Shown: positions 51,513 through 63,426 of the stretch, in pieces | How positions within the stretch are numbered: position 1 is the first letter of the stretch | Layout of the letters: each line of letters begins with the position of its first letter | Assembly: GCF_004664715.2 (NCBI RefSeq) | Contig: NC_051073.1 | Span: 60,621,379 to 60,685,378, forward strand | DNA: 64,000 nt | Reading direction: 5' to 3' | Origin: Peromyscus leucopus | Taxonomy: Eukaryota > Chordata > Mammalia > Rodentia > Cricetidae | The notes under the pieces: generated by a model | Databases searched by the model: none | What the model was told of the DNA's origin: nothing | The model's input: only the letters and a program-made list of their open reading frames with translations | Translations under genes and position numbers: made by a program

Positions 51513-53084
51513 TTTTGTTAAACTACTTAAAACTCAACTGAGGACCAGGACTCCTTTGATGAATTGCTTATCCCACATCTGGAAAAGGACAAGGTGAATT
51601 TGGAATGCCTCCTTGGGATAGAAAGCAAAGATGTCCTATAAAATTGATGGGGACATGCTAAAAGGACACAGGATATTGCACATCATTAGAACGGCTGAAA
51701 AGCAAGGACAACAGAACACAAGGTCCCCAGAAGTGACTGCTCACTCTGAACCAGCTGTTTAGTGTGCTGTGAGATGCAGCTCACAGAAGACAAGGCTGTG
51801 GGTCATACACAAGTGAGGATCAGCTCTCTGGGGACCTTCTGAGAAAGCCACTTGGAGAAATAAGGAGTCCACATTGCTGACCTCCCTGTGTCATAAGGAC
51901 AACCCTCTCTTCTGAACCTCGATGGCACTATATATTACATAAGGGGCGAGGGTAGACCCCAAAGGCTCCAGACTGAGCTCCCTAGCACACCAGACTCCTT
52001 GGGTTTGCCTTTGGGGTGTCAAGGGTCAAATGGGGCCCAGGGTGGGTGCAAATGTCCTCGTAGAAGAGTCCAGCTTCTCCACTTTAGGTTTGGCAAGATA
52101 ACTCTGTTAAGTAACTGAATTGATGTAGAAATATCAATTTTTTTACTTCTCCAATTTTCCAAAATAATTTTGAACTCCCAAGACTAGAATATTGGATAAA
52201 ATATTCATCTCAAGTACTCTGAGGGTTCTTCTCTCAAGCAGTGCTTAACTCCTGGGACTAAGATGTCCAGTGACAGGCCAAGTCTCTGTCCAAAGGCCCC
52301 TGTGGACTCTGAGACGTTGTGCCTCCCCTGGCACATGGGTGCCTGTTAGGAAGAAGCTGGCCAACCTTTGCTCTGCCTCTCCTCACCCCACAGACCTTCC
52401 TCCCCAGCCTGCTTCCCACAGGGAACCCGTTGGAGGGTTTTGTGTTTCTCCAAGGCATTATTCAGTGTGCCTTCCCTCCTGAATCATAGTTTCACACACG
52501 AAGCCTCTACCCCCAGCACCTTGGAACAGGGCACTCTTCAGAGGAAGAGTCTTTCTAGAGATAATCAAGTTAAAGAGAGGTTGTTAGGATCCGTCCTCAT
52601 CCAGTTTGAAGTGTCTTTCTAAGAGAGGAAATACAGCCACAGCACAAACAGAGAAAGAGGACATGGAGGGACAGGAAGATGGTTTCTACAAGCCGTGGAG
52701 AGAGGGCGAGGGCAGACTCTGCCCACTGTGCCAGCTTTTGATCACAGACATCTGGGCTCCTCAAGTGTGGGACATGAAGATGTTGTGTCCTTGGCCATCC
52801 AATCTTAGCTACCTTTGTTTAGAGCCCTGACCAACTACAGAGATTCCTCCTCTTTCGTTAGCTCCCATTGGAACCCCTAGGGGTGGCATGCTCCCCTAGG
52901 GGTTGCTCTTGAACAGACGGGAAAGGGACAGGAAGTAGACTCGATGCCCCACAGTCTCATTCAGCCACACACACAGGTCAGCGGCTAACACGGCCTCTGG
53001 ACACCACTGGACTGATGACCGCTCTCACTGGGTGATGGGTGGGTCTTCAGAAGATCACCATGCCATTCTCTCTGTTCTTGTGTG
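51513..53084. other. Unique upstream sequence
   Basis: 1.6 kb with no recognisable repeat or exon. Confidence 0.4.
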
Positions 53085-53143
53085 TCTTGAATTTTTGGCT
53101 GGGAACCTAGACTCTAACAGCTGAGCCATCTCTCCAGCCCCCA
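53085..53143 (-). mobile_element. B2 head fragment
   Basis: CTAACAGCTGAGCCATCTCT and CCAGCCCCC are the reverse complement of the B2 5' end. Confidence 0.75.
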
Positions 53144-53598
53144 TCATAATCTTTGAAGGGGAGGGGGAAAATAGCTCCCACCACTGAGGCACTCTGTCTC
53201 TAGAGTTCCTGTCTGTGACTTCAGGCCCTCTCACGGCCTGACCAGTCAGACTGCCACCCCCGTTAAGAGCTGTGTCCACCCTTCCTCACCCCTCCTTCCC
53301 AGGCCAGTCTTGAACCTGGCACCTTCCTCAGCCAGGCTCCAAGCACTGACGTCTCCACAGCACTAATGCCGCTACAGCCCGCAGAGCAAGGGTGACTGAC
53401 AGACATTTCTCGGTCCCAAACATCAAGCAAGACTTCCCAACAAGCCTCATGATACCATAGCTGCTTCACTGCATCCCTCAGACGATTCCCTTCCTAGCTC
53501 CCCCCTCTCTCCTCTCAGATGTTTTCTCTGGGTTCTACGTTTCCATTTAAAATTCTAAACCAGGACTGTAGGCAAAGTCCCTGTGTTTTTTCCCCAGC

Positions 53599-53602
<4 letters not shown>
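53144..53602. other. Unique upstream sequence
   Basis: A possible decayed SINE near 53300-53390 cannot be assigned. Confidence 0.35.
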
Positions 53603-53645
<43 letters not shown>

Positions 53646-53885
53646 ACACATATACACACGGATACACATAATGCACATACACATATACATACAAATGCAC
53701 ACACAGATGCATACACATACACACATGTACACACAAATACACATACACACAGATACACATGGAGACACACGTACACATATACACATAGATACACATAATG
53801 CACACATACATATATACAGATGCATACACATACACACATGTACACACAGACAAATACACATGCACACACACAGACACACATGGAT

Positions 53886-53925
<40 letters not shown>
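53603..53925. repeat. CA-rich higher-order repeat, about 127-bp period
   Basis: Pure AC arrays flank an imperfect core in which GTACACATATACACA recurs at 53644 and 53771, followed each time by GGATACACATAATGCACA or its near copy and GATGCATACACATACACACA. The offset is 127 bases, giving two units. Confidence 0.85.
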
Positions 53926-54536
53926 ATGTTTACTACCCATCACACAGGCTACTTTTCTGAGACAGGCTCTCAGACTCATCAAGAACTTCTGTTGCTTCCC
54001 AGCCTGGGTCAGGGTAAAAACCCCTAGTCCCATTATGTGTGGCATCTGAACCGGGCTCTGCAGACGGTGGGGGGTGTCGGGCTGCTAGCCCTCCTGGTGC
54101 TGAAGTTAAATGTGCAGTCAGTGGAGGTCCATCCTCTCAGCGTCCTCTTGCCCCAGTTCAGGGCTGTTCTTTCTTTCTTCCTGTGTTCTTTCCCTTAGGA
54201 ACCAGTCTCTTCCTTCATTTTGAAGTTTTCAACGCAATAAAACAAGGGAAGGAAAATGAGCTTCCACAGGACTGACTCAATAAAATTCACAAAGCGTCCT
54301 TTTATTTCAGGATTCTGGTTTTTCCTTTGTTTTGTTAAGAGAGAGTTTCTGTCTGTCATGAAATGATGAGGTCAGTACCCCCCCCTCAATATTATCAGCT
54401 GAGGTTAGACTGCAGGCATAGCATCACTTGGGTTGTTAGAGCAGAGCAGAATTGAAAACAGAGACTCAGAACTCACACAGCCATTGGCAGAGCTGCTGGG
54501 TGCCCAGTGAGGCTGGGTTTCCTGGAATTCCTCCTG
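53926..54536. other. Unique upstream sequence
   Basis: No recognisable repeat or exon. Confidence 0.4.
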
Positions 54537-54985
54537 CATTAGTCAGCCTGCCGTCGCTATAACAAAACACTCCAGCTAATCAACTTGCAAGTAGGCAAAT
54601 GTTTCTTTTTAAAGATTTATTTATGTATAAAGATTTTTGTTTTATGTATATGAGTGTTTGGCCTGCATGTATGCGTATGCGTCATGCAGGTGCCTGGTGC
54701 TGATGGAGGTCAGAAGAGGGTGTTGGATCCCCTGGAGATGAAATTATAGACTGTTGTCAGCTGCTAGGTGAGGAGTGGGTACCAAACCCAGGTCCACTGA
54801 AAGTGCGGCCAGGGCTCTTAGCCTCTCAGCCATCTTCCAGCCCTGGAAATGTTTAAGTTTTTAGAGGTTGCTTGCAGTTGGAGAGCTGGCAGGGCAGTGA
54901 GATGTCTCTCCCCGGCCAACACACACACACTGGGCAGATATGACCCTGTTCACGAGCAGTGAGAATGAGGCCCGTCCTGAACCCT
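54537..54985 (-). mobile_element. Old MaLR-like LTR fragment split by a B2
   Basis: TGCATTAGTCAGCCTGCCGT and CGCTATAACAAAACACTCCA resemble the reverse end of an old LTR (TGTATTAGTCAG..GCTATAACAAAATAC). The continuation right of the B2 is unsure. Confidence 0.4.
54606..54843 (-). mobile_element. B2 SINE
   Basis: TTTTTAAAGATTTATTTATG, GGTCAGAAGAGGGTGTTGGA and CTCAGCCATCTTCCAGCCC are reverse-complement B2. AAATGTTT occurs just left (about 54597) and just right (about 54846), a plausible short TSD. Confidence 0.85.
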
Positions 54986-55855
54986 GACTCAAGTCCAGCT
55001 CCGGAGGTAAGCAGGCACTTTTAGGACAGCCCCCTGCTCCTCTGCGGTGCTCCATCCCTTCCTGGTCCACAGCCCGGTCCCGTGGTCCTCTGCTCCTCTC
55101 TCCTGAATACCAAACAATGGGAAGGGCCACCAAGCACCCTCGAGGGGAACACAGTGTTCCTTGATGACAAGCCTCGGGGAGTCACAGTTATTGTTAGCTA
55201 CAGGGAGGTGGCTGAAAATTCTGGAACTTCTCCTTGCCCTTGGGCCAGCCTCTCTGGGGAACAGTGGGGAAATGTTTGGGGGAATTCGGACCGTCTCTGC
55301 CCCACGGGAGCAGAGCAGGAGGACAGTGATGGGAACCCTGGGGTCCCTTGTGTTGCTAGACCATGTCAGCAGAGCAGGGTGGTGGCAGCAGGGGTCAGTG
55401 CCTCTGGGTGCTCCAGACGCTGTATTCTGGATGGGCCCCGAAGGACATCTCTGACGTCTCCCGGGTATGTCGTGAGTGTTTATCAGGCATGCTCTGTGAA
55501 AAGCAGGCAAAGTCTGGTTCTTCCCCACTCACAGCGTGACACTGCCCCTGCTTGGTGTCAGTGGACAGAAAGGAAATGCCAGGCATTGAGCTAGGGAGGC
55601 CACGAAGGGACAGATGGTATCAAGACAGACAGCAGCCATGCCCAAGGAGCTCCTAGCCTGCGTGATACGACAACTGGCCTTCAGTGTTTGCAGACTCTGT
55701 TCCAGCTTCAGGACATCGTCTCACTGAGACCTTAGGTCAACTCTGATCTGGGTGCATGAAGACTATCTTACACACAAGGGAAAGGAAGCTGAAGTGACTC
55801 GTGGGCAGCCTCTGGGGGCTAAATCTATCCACCTCCTTGTCTTCACTCTCTTGCT
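54986..55855. other. Unique upstream sequence
   Basis: Contains overlapping 170-179-codon frames on both strands (54989-55594) that match nothing I know. Confidence 0.4.
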
Positions 55856-55970
55856 TGAGATGGGGGTCTTGCCGCATAGGCCCGAATGGCCTGGAACTCA
55901 CTATGTAGACAAGACTGGCTTCAAAATGGCATCCATTCCCCTGCCTCTGCCTCCCAAGCACCACATCTGG
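55856..55970 (-). mobile_element. B1 SINE
   Basis: CCTGGAACTCACTATGTAGA and CCCCTGCCTCTGCCTCCCAA match reverse-complement B1. Confidence 0.82.
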
Positions 55971-55979
55971 CTTTGTCTT

Positions 55980-56177
55980 CACATTTTTAAAAATAATTTT
56001 TACTTCATGCGCATTTGTATTTTGCCCGCATGCATGTCTGTGTGAACCTGTCCAGTCCCCTTGCAACTAGAGTTACAGGTAACTATGAGCTACCATCTAG
56101 TAGGTGCTGGGAATTGAACCCGGGTCCTCTGGAAGAGCAGCCAATGCTCTTAACCCCTGGGCCATCTCTCCAGCCCC
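55980..56177 (-). mobile_element. B2 SINE, probable TSD
   Basis: GTGCTGGGAATTGAACCCGG, GTCCTCTGGAAGAGCAGCCA and GGGCCATCTCTCCAGCCCC are reverse-complement B2. TGTCTTCACA to its left and TGTCTTTACA to its right form a 10-bp TSD with one change. Confidence 0.9.
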
Positions 56178-56629
56178 TGTCTTTACACACTTATGGAACC
56201 CTTTACTGTGTCAGGCTGGATTTTTTTTTTTGGGGGGGGATTGGCTTGAGATGGATAGAACGAGGCCCAAGTATGAAATATAAGCTTGGAGAGTGGGTCA
56301 CAAAGAGACATGGCCTGCTTGTGGGTGCTCTCTTGGGCTATTCAGCTGGGGAAGCCAGCCAGCTGCCACATCATGAGGGCAGCTTGTGGAGATGAGATGT
56401 CCATGTGACAGAGCTTGGAACTGGTTTCCCAGTTGAGCTCTGAGGTGACCATGACCTTGTGAGACTCCCGCCCTTAAGCTAAACTGCTCTCAGATTTCCT
56501 GAGGTGTGTGGTGCTGAGCTAGCAGGAGACAGCGAACACACTTGCCCATGCTCGCACAGCCTGCCTGTGATAAGGCTGGCATCGGCGCTCAGGCAGGCCT
56601 GACTTCAAAGTTCATGTCTGCTGTTGTCC

Positions 56630-56698
56630 TTTGGTGCTGGACTCAAACTCAAGACCATGGGGATGCTGAGCCACTATGGAGCCCACTGCCAGCCCTTC
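56630..56698 (-). mobile_element. ID/B4 fragment
   Basis: GTGCTGGACTCAAACTCAAG and GATGCTGAGCCACTATGGAG with CTGCCAGCCC suggest a decayed tRNA-derived SINE. Confidence 0.45.
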
Positions 56699-56794
56699 AA
56701 AGTCCATGCTTTAGTTCCTATCCTATACTGCTTCCCCTGAAATGTAAAAGAAAGTCATCCCACCCCAAGTGAAGGTAACATTGAGAGCCAAGTA

Positions 56795-56935
56795 GCCAGC
56801 TCTACCTCAGTTTCCTCACATGCAAAATGGGCTGATGCTGGTAATAACCAAATTCATAAGGTTGTTGGGACGATGAAACACATTTAGTTCCATGTCGGTC
56901 TTAGGAGAGAATAAATATTCAGTAAGAATTAACTG
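56795..56935 (+). mobile_element. MIR SINE
   Basis: CCTCAGTTTCCTCACATGCA, AAATGGGCTGATGCTGGTAA and GAGAATAAATATTCAGTAAG follow MIR order. Confidence 0.75.
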
Positions 56936-56936
56936 T

Positions 56937-57062
56937 TAGCTGGACATAGTGGCAATGCCTGTAACCTCAGCCGCTGGAATCTTTTGGAGACTGAGGCATA
57001 AAGACCTTGAGTTCAAGGCCAGCCTAAGCCGTTACACAGTGAAACGCTAGATAAATAAGGAG
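56937..57062 (+). mobile_element. B1 SINE, diverged
   Basis: TTAGCTGGACATAGTGGCAA, GAGTTCAAGGCCAGCCTAAG and ACACAGTGAAACGCTAGATA. Confidence 0.75.
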
Positions 57063-57086
57063 GGGGGGAGAGAATTCATTATTGTT

Positions 57087-57134
57087 TTTGTTTTTAAAGA
57101 TTTATCTTTATTTTGTGTCTATGAGTATGTACCT

Positions 57135-57179
<45 letters not shown>

Positions 57180-57345
57180 CGTACCACGTGCATGCCTGAT
57201 GCCCATAGATGCCAGAAGAAGGTACCAAATCCTCCGGAACTAGTTTTAGACATTTTCGAGCTGTCATGTGGGAGCTGGGAACCAAACCCAGGTCCTCTGC
57301 AAGAGCAGCCAGTGCTCGTAACCACCGAGCCGTCTCTCCAGCCCC
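57087..57345 (-). mobile_element. B2 SINE containing a (GT)n tract
   Basis: TTTTAAAGATTTATCTTTAT, then GT units (57139-57178), then GATGCCAGAAGAAGGTACCA and CCGAGCCGTCTCTCCAGCCCC in pieces, are reverse-complement B2. ATTGTTTTTGT flanks both ends (about 57080 and 57351), a likely TSD. Confidence 0.9.
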
Positions 57346-57539
57346 AAGTTAATTGTTTTTGTACTAGATGAAGTGATGTGCACAGACATTAAGTGAATTA
57401 AAAATTTATTCAAGCCCGTGACAAATCAGTACAGTGGTGATCACGGTACTGCCGTCACCATGGACAGGCCAGAGGAACTGGCAGGGTGTCCAGCTTGTAC
57501 TAGAACCTTAATAAATGGCTGCACAATACCTGGTACACA

Positions 57540-57686
57540 CAACATCCATCCATCCATGGAACACTGCTCAACACAAAAACATACATAACATACATACATA
57601 CATACATAGATACATACATACATACATACATGAAACACTCCACTCCTTAACACACACACACACACATATACTTGCACACTCCACTC

Positions 57687-57722
<36 letters not shown>
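57540..57722. repeat. (CATC)n, (CATA)n and (CA)n tracts
   Basis: Three tetranucleotide and dinucleotide tracts lie close together, with CATACATACATA at 57590-57640 and CA units at 57650-57665 and 57695-57722. Confidence 0.92.
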
Positions 57723-57724
<2 letters not shown>

Positions 57725-58399
57725 TGCTTTCAAGAAGGCAGGAGCAAAGAGAGCAGCCAGGAGATGCTGTCCCAGCACACTCTGCTCACCCTCTTCTCTG
57801 GATCACTCCTCAAGCCCCCTGCTCTGGGGTCTGGGTGCCAGTTGGAGATTATGGGTGGGGAAGGCAGAGGAGTTAGGGTCCGTGGGAAATCTGAGGCGAG
57901 GCCCGGTCCCGGTGGTCCTGCAGAGCTCAGCCAGGCCCCTACGCTGGCCACTAGCAGGACCGTCAACCCTCCAAAGAGAGGATTATGTTAACAATCCCAG
58001 GAAGGGAATTTGTTCCATGGGCCTCCCAGATCCCTGGGGCAGGGAGGCTTAATGAGTCCCAGCACACAGGGCACTGCCGTTTCCCTTCCAGTTGGATTTT
58101 TTCTTGCAATCACACTGTTCGTGCTCCAACGGCACTCCAAAAGAAATAAACGAGTAAATAAAACAAAAAAGATGGGCCTGGCTCCACGGCCCTCTGTGGG
58201 AATGTTTGGGGAAAATGTGATGACCATCTTGGTTCAAAGATTCGGAGACTTGCGGAACATGTTTGTACAAATCCCTCTGCCAACTTCTCCTTGAGTGTTT
58301 TTGGCATGCGGAGTACCAAATATCATAAAGAAAAAAAAATAAGGACCTCACAGCCACCCATGAGACTGGAGGACACGCATAAAAATACATCTCTGAATC
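57723..58399. other. Unique upstream sequence
   Basis: No repeat or exon recognised. Confidence 0.4.
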
Positions 58400-58512
58400 A
58401 GACACGGTGGCGCCGTTGGAGGTCTCAGCTGTTCCAGAGGTCGAAGCAGGATTGTGTTCACGAGTTCAAGACTAGCCTGGTGACACAGTGAGCCCTCCAT
58501 CTTTAAATCAAC
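58400..58512 (+). mobile_element. B1 SINE, diverged
   Basis: GACACGGTGGCGCCGTTGGA and GAGTTCAAGACTAGCCTGGT with GACACAGTGAGCCCTCCATC. Confidence 0.7.
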
Positions 58513-58772
58513 CCATCTGTAGAGTCTCTCCAGAACATACAGGTCATCCTTTCCATTGAGATCCAACAGTGTTGCCAGTGAACTTCATGTCGGGAAAGAT
58601 GTGGGCTGAGGTCCTTTTTTCGGGGGAGCCATATCCCTTGGCTGCCATCTTTTTATACACAAAGTGTTCCATTTGACCTGATCAGGGCTTTTCAATGTGG
58701 GTCCCTGGGGGTACCCTGGTCGGTGGGAACACCCACCTCTTACATCAATCATAGCTGCTCCCCTTTTGCCAG

Positions 58773-59308
58773 TGTGCCAGGCTTTTTCTTTTAGGCCACC
58801 AACCCGCTCCCAAATCACGACACTGATTATATCATGAATGCACGGCCTAGCTTAGGCTTGTTTCTGGTTCTTTTAAATTAGCCTGCTTCTCTTGATCCAT
58901 CTTTTGCTTCAGGGCTTGTTACCTTTCAGACTGTTTATCTTTCTTTCCCTGCTTCTCTGGCTGGCATCTGCCTGGCTTCTTGCCCCAGGCACGTCCCTTG
59001 TTCTCTCCTTCTCTTATTCTCCCTTCTCTTCTTGTTTTCCTCTTAAGCCTATCTTTCTCCTCCTATTTATTCTCTCTGCCCACCAGCCCCACCTGTCCCT
59101 CTCCTGTCTAGCTATTGGCCATTCATCTTTTTATTAGACCAATCAGGTGCCTAAGGCAGGCAAGATAAAACAAATGTAACACATCTTTACAGAATTAAAC
59201 AAATGCAGCAGAAACGAAGGTAACACACCTTTACACAGTTAAAGAAATATTCTGCAGCAAAAACAAACGTAACACATCTTTGACCAGTTAAAGTAATATT
59301 CCACAGCA
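58773..59308 (-). mobile_element. LTR, family B, with three 5' tandem units
   Basis: Plus-strand ends are TGTGCCAGGCTTTTTCTTTT and TAATATTCCACAGCA. Inside are CTAGCTATTGGCCATTCATC and TTTTTATTAGACCAATCAGG. About three tandem units of roughly 47-50 bp (ACACATCTTT..CAGTTAAA..GCAGCA) occupy 59165-59308. Flanks TGCCAG and TGTTCA do not make a convincing TSD. Confidence 0.85.
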
Positions 59309-59444
59309 TGTTCAGAGTCTTAGTTTTTGGAAAAGGGATTTTTCTACTTAGAAAAAAAGTAATGACCTGACTCCATGTCCAGTGCTCTCCATCACCATTT
59401 TTTTAATTTGTTTTCTAGTTTGTTGGGTTTTTTTGTTTTGGTTT

Positions 59445-59588
59445 GTTTTTTGTTTCTTTGAGACAGATTACTGTGTAGCCTCAGCTGGCCTGGTTTTTAC
59501 TACTTAGCTCAAATGAACCTTCAACTCCAGACAACCTCAGCCTTGGAAATGCTAGGTCTTCAGGCGCATGCCACCACACCCGGCTTTG
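59445..59588 (-). mobile_element. B1-type SINE
   Basis: GAGACAGATTACTGTGTAGC, GGAAATGCTAGGTCTTCAGG and CATGCCACCACACCCGGC match reverse-complement B1. Confidence 0.75.
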
Positions 59589-61056
59589 AAAGCTCCTTTA
59601 CTGGATGACCTCTAAGGTCCTGTCTAGTACTGACGCTGCTAGATGGCTTTACGAACTCAGAGGAGAGTGAGGGTTAACACGGCATCTGAGCTGCAGGGGC
59701 CAGGCTCGCAGACCTTCCCTGACCCCAAAGTGCATAAGAGAATCACTGCGACCACTCGACTGGAAGGGAAGCTGTGGAGTTCTGCTCTGTGGGGACCTTT
59801 AAGAAGAGCAGAGGGGCTTGGAGGAGGGAGACACTGCCAGGGCAGGGCTTCTTCCGTGGCTGGAGGATTCCAGCGGCCTGCGAAATTCCTACAAGAGCTG
59901 AGCAATTCCTAAATGGGGAAAGGCCTGGCAAGCGACAAGGCAGGCCGTTCGTTCCTCAGTTTCTTCCTTCCCCTGGCACACACTCCTCCCAGCCCTCCAA
60001 CCCTTGCTGTTTACTGAATGCTCTGTCTATGGTGCATGAAACCCAGCTGGGAGGCCGGGGGACAAGGCAAGTCCCTGGACCGATGCGGGGCGGGGCACAA
60101 ACCTCACAGGCACCTTCAATGGCATTGCATGAGCTCTAAAGAAAACATACAGATTCAGGGGGGCGGTCACTCGGAGTTAAACCCAGGCGGTTACAGGGCT
60201 GGGCTTCCATGAGATAGAGGACTTGAGAAGACCCGCAAGAGGGAATTAGAAGAGAGGAAGGCACCAGCGAAAGCAAGGCCAGCAAGGCCGTAGGAGGTTA
60301 AGCTCAGGGTGTGGAAGACTGAGGACTCCCTAGAGGGAGTCCTGAAGCTTTCACTGCAGCTCCGTGAGGCCGGCCATCACGGACAATGTGCCTCTGGCCA
60401 GGAATAGTTGATGCTTTGTCCTCTCACCCAGAGCCCCGGGGGAACACAGAGTGTGCACAAAGCCCTGATTGGCCCACACGGCAGTCAGGCTCGTCGAATG
60501 TCCCCTTCGTCTCTTGCAGTGGACTGGTGCTCAGCACCCAGAGATTGGCTTCAGATGATGCTCAGGATGTCTGGCTCACGGCTGACAAGACAGACGGTCA
60601 CAGACAGGCTAGCGCAGGACAGTGCAGATTTCAAACAGGAACTACCCTTACCAGCTGCGAGTCTTCCCCAACCCCCTGCCTCAGTGTCAGGCTCTCTCCA
60701 CCAGATTCATGGTTGCTCCTGCCTGGGGATGGCTGCTGGAGGCAATGGCTGGAATGAGGCTGAGCAGGCAGTACCCAAATCCCCTGCTTGAGAGCTATCA
60801 TTGAAGGACCCAAGACTACAGCCTGGAGACGGTTTTGGTGTGTGGAACAGTAGGAGAAAGGGTCAAGGATTCCCGGTCTCCAAAGGGCTTCCTCCTCGGA
60901 GGGTCTGACCACTGTGGGGTAACCTTCTCAACGAAGGAGGCTAGCAACGGTTACGTATTAGGAGCCCAAGCTTATGGTAAGTGGAGGAAATGCCCACAGA
61001 GTGATGTACCGGATAAGGGTGGGCTGGGGACGAGGGCGCATTAGAAGCCTGAGGCT
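59589..61056. other. Unique upstream sequence
   Basis: 1.5 kb without a recognisable repeat. Several 80-127-codon frames overlap on both strands with no known domain. No exon called. Confidence 0.4.
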
Positions 61057-61428
61057 TGTTCTCCTCAGGATTCTATCGCTGTGAGGAACACGTGACCAAA
61101 AGCAACTCGGGGAGGAAAGAGTTAATGTTGTCTTACCACTTTCAGCCCATTGCAAAGAGAAATCAGTCATGGCAGCAGCCCATTGCAAAGAGAATCAGTT
61201 GGCAGAGAGGAACGCCACTCACCGGCCTGCTCAGCCTACTTTCTTCTACACCCTGAGACCACCTGCCCAGCGGTGACACCACCCGCCGGGAGCTGGGCCC
61301 TCCCACGTCAATCAGGAGTCAAGAAAACGCCCCACAGATGGCCTATCTGAGGAAGGCAATTTTCAACTGAGGGTCCCTCTCCCAAGACAGTTCTTGCCAG
61401 TGTCGAGGGGACAGAAACCAGCTAGCAC
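61057..61428 (-). mobile_element. LTR, family A, with a short internal duplication
   Basis: ATTCTATCGCTGTGAGGAAC, GACCAAAAGCAACTCGGGGA and CAGTTCTTGCCAGTGTCGAG mark the antisense family A LTR. GCCCATTGCAAAGAGAA occurs twice (about 61145 and 61178), a local 33-bp duplication. No TSD is clear. Confidence 0.8.
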
Positions 61429-62636
61429 CAGATTGGCCCTTCAGACGCTCAAGGGGCCCACAGGCTCTTCTTCCCGCTCTGTCGGCCTTCCAGTTCGGCG
61501 GCAGAGCCTGCCTGGCTTTGTTCTCTGCGGCTTCAGCCTCCTCTCAGGTCCCTGTGGTGTTGGTCACTGTAGAAACCAAGGACAAGAGACGGCGAAGGTG
61601 AGGGTGGCCAACGCGTGGTTCATGAGCACACTGGATGTGGGAGGGAGGCTGGTGCGGGTGCGGGCTGCGCCACCCTATTGGACTAAATTCAGACACGTGG
61701 CTGGGACTCCGAGAGCCTTCCAGCCAAGCCCCAGATGCAGAGCCGGGTGACTTCTGCCCCAGACCGTGAGAGGGAATGATCCTTTGGGAGACTTCTGGAA
61801 GTGTGCGCATACAGAATCTGTTAAATGGCACTTAACAGGGTCTCCGTGTGGTCCTGAAGATGGTGAGACACTGAGTCTAGCCCAGCAGGTGCTGGGGACA
61901 ACACGTCCCTAACCAGCAGCAGAGGCAAGGGCCACTCTGGTCAGGGACACGTTCCTCTAGTGGAGGTTAGACCAGGATCCTACCTGCCTTCTCCACTGTG
62001 AGAGGAGAGTCCAGGAGGGGGACTTTGGTGTTTTTGATTCAGAGGTATCATTAAGTGAAGACAACAACTAGATTAATCTGCCAAGTAATTATAGACATAC
62101 CTGCTATCACAATGTGTTGTGCTAACTGACCATGACCAGCAATCAGCTTACCAAAAACAAGGTGACAGACACCTTTCACTCAGCCAGGCTGAGAGACTCC
62201 AAGTGGTTCCTCATGGGTCTTGGCAGCCCTCCAGGATGCTGGGGACTGGGGTGAACGCTTACCTGAATGTCATTCGGTGGGATTCAATCCCGCACAACTA
62301 CTGACACTTCCCTCTTGTGTCTTAGCTGTCTTTTGTCCCTGAGCAGCCCAGGAGCTGTCCCTGTCCCCAAGGGGACATCCAGCTATTCTATCGGGTCTTC
62401 TTTGTCCTTCAGGGTGCCTCCTTCACTCAATTTATCAGTTAGTATTTGTGCCCCTCCTCCAGGTAACAGCCATTTACCCAGTGCCAGTGAGGGGGAGGCA
62501 ATGGCCAGCTAAACCGTCGAGGACTAACCAAAACATCCACTTAGGAGGACAAGAAAACCTTCTCCATGGTCTCATAAACATGTCATGGCTTATAACCAAA
62601 ATACCTTTGTAGGGCACAAAGACCATTTTGAGACTA
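61429..62636. other. Unique upstream sequence
   Basis: No repeat or exon recognised. Confidence 0.4.
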
Positions 62637-62852
62637 GATAGAGATGGCTAGGCAGCAAAGAGTGTGTCTTTTGCTCTTGCCAAAGACTGGAGTTTGGTTG
62701 CCGGCACCCGCGCTGAATAGCTCATAGCTGCCTGTAACTTCAGTTCCAGTAAATATGTCATCCTCTTCTGACGTCTTCAGACACCTGAATACATGCAGCA
62801 CACACACACAGGCACACACACATAAATAAAAACAAAATAAATATCTTAAAAG
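62637..62852 (+). mobile_element. B2 SINE
   Basis: GAGATGGCTAGGCAGCAAAG, GGAGTTTGGTTGCCGGCACC and GTCATCCTCTTCTGACGTCT with a CACACAC and AAATAAA tail. Confidence 0.82.
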
Positions 62853-62875
62853 GCACCTTAAAAAGGAATAACACA

Positions 62876-63426
62876 AATAAGTGTTGTGGAATATTATTTA
62901 ACTATGTAAAGATGTGTTACATTTGCTTATGCTGTAGAATGTTACTTTAACTGTATAAAGGTATGTTACATTTGTTTCTGCTGCATTTGTTTAATGATGT
63001 AAAGATGTGTTACATTTGTTTCACCTTGCCTGCCTAAGGCACCTGATTGGTCTAATAAAAAGCTGAATGGCCAATAGCTAGACAGGAGAGGGATAGGCGG
63101 GGCTGGCAGGTAGAGAGAATAAATAGGAGGAGAAACATAGTCTCTAAGAGGGAAACAAGAGAAGGGAGGAGAGAACGAGAGAGAAAGAGGGGACATGCCC
63201 TGGGGCCAGACAGACAGACATGGAAGAAGCAGGAAAAGTAGAACATTCAGAAAGAAAAGGTAAAAAGCTCCGAGGCAAAAGGTAGATAAAGAGAAACAGG
63301 TTAAGTTAAAAGAGCTAGCCAGAAACGAGTGTAAGCTAGGCGAGCATTCATAACTGATAGTCAGTCTCTGTGTCATGATTTGGGAGCTGGTTGGTGGCCC
63401 CAAAGAAAAAGCCTGCTACAAACAAG
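62876..63426 (+). mobile_element. Solo LTR, family B, with three 5' tandem units
   Basis: The LTR spans 62882-63420, from TGTTGTGGAATATTATTTAA to AAGCCTGCTACA. Flanks AATAAG (62876-62881) and AACAAG (63421-63426) form a 6-bp TSD with one change. Three tandem units of 46-49 bp, each ending in GTTACATTTG, fill 62882-63021. CTGATTGGTCTAATAAAAAG carries CCAAT-like and AATAAA signals. Confidence 0.88.

Noticed and set aside
53515..54049. Long Cys/Val- and Thr/His-rich frames on both strands
   Set aside because: They are dinucleotide-repeat translations across the CA tract.
54989..55594. 170-179-codon frames on opposite strands
   Set aside because: They overlap each other, show no known domain and lack splice or promoter context.
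60386..60791. Overlapping 123- and 127-codon plus-strand frames
   Set aside because: Two frames are open over the same bases with no recognisable domain; chance is the simplest reading.
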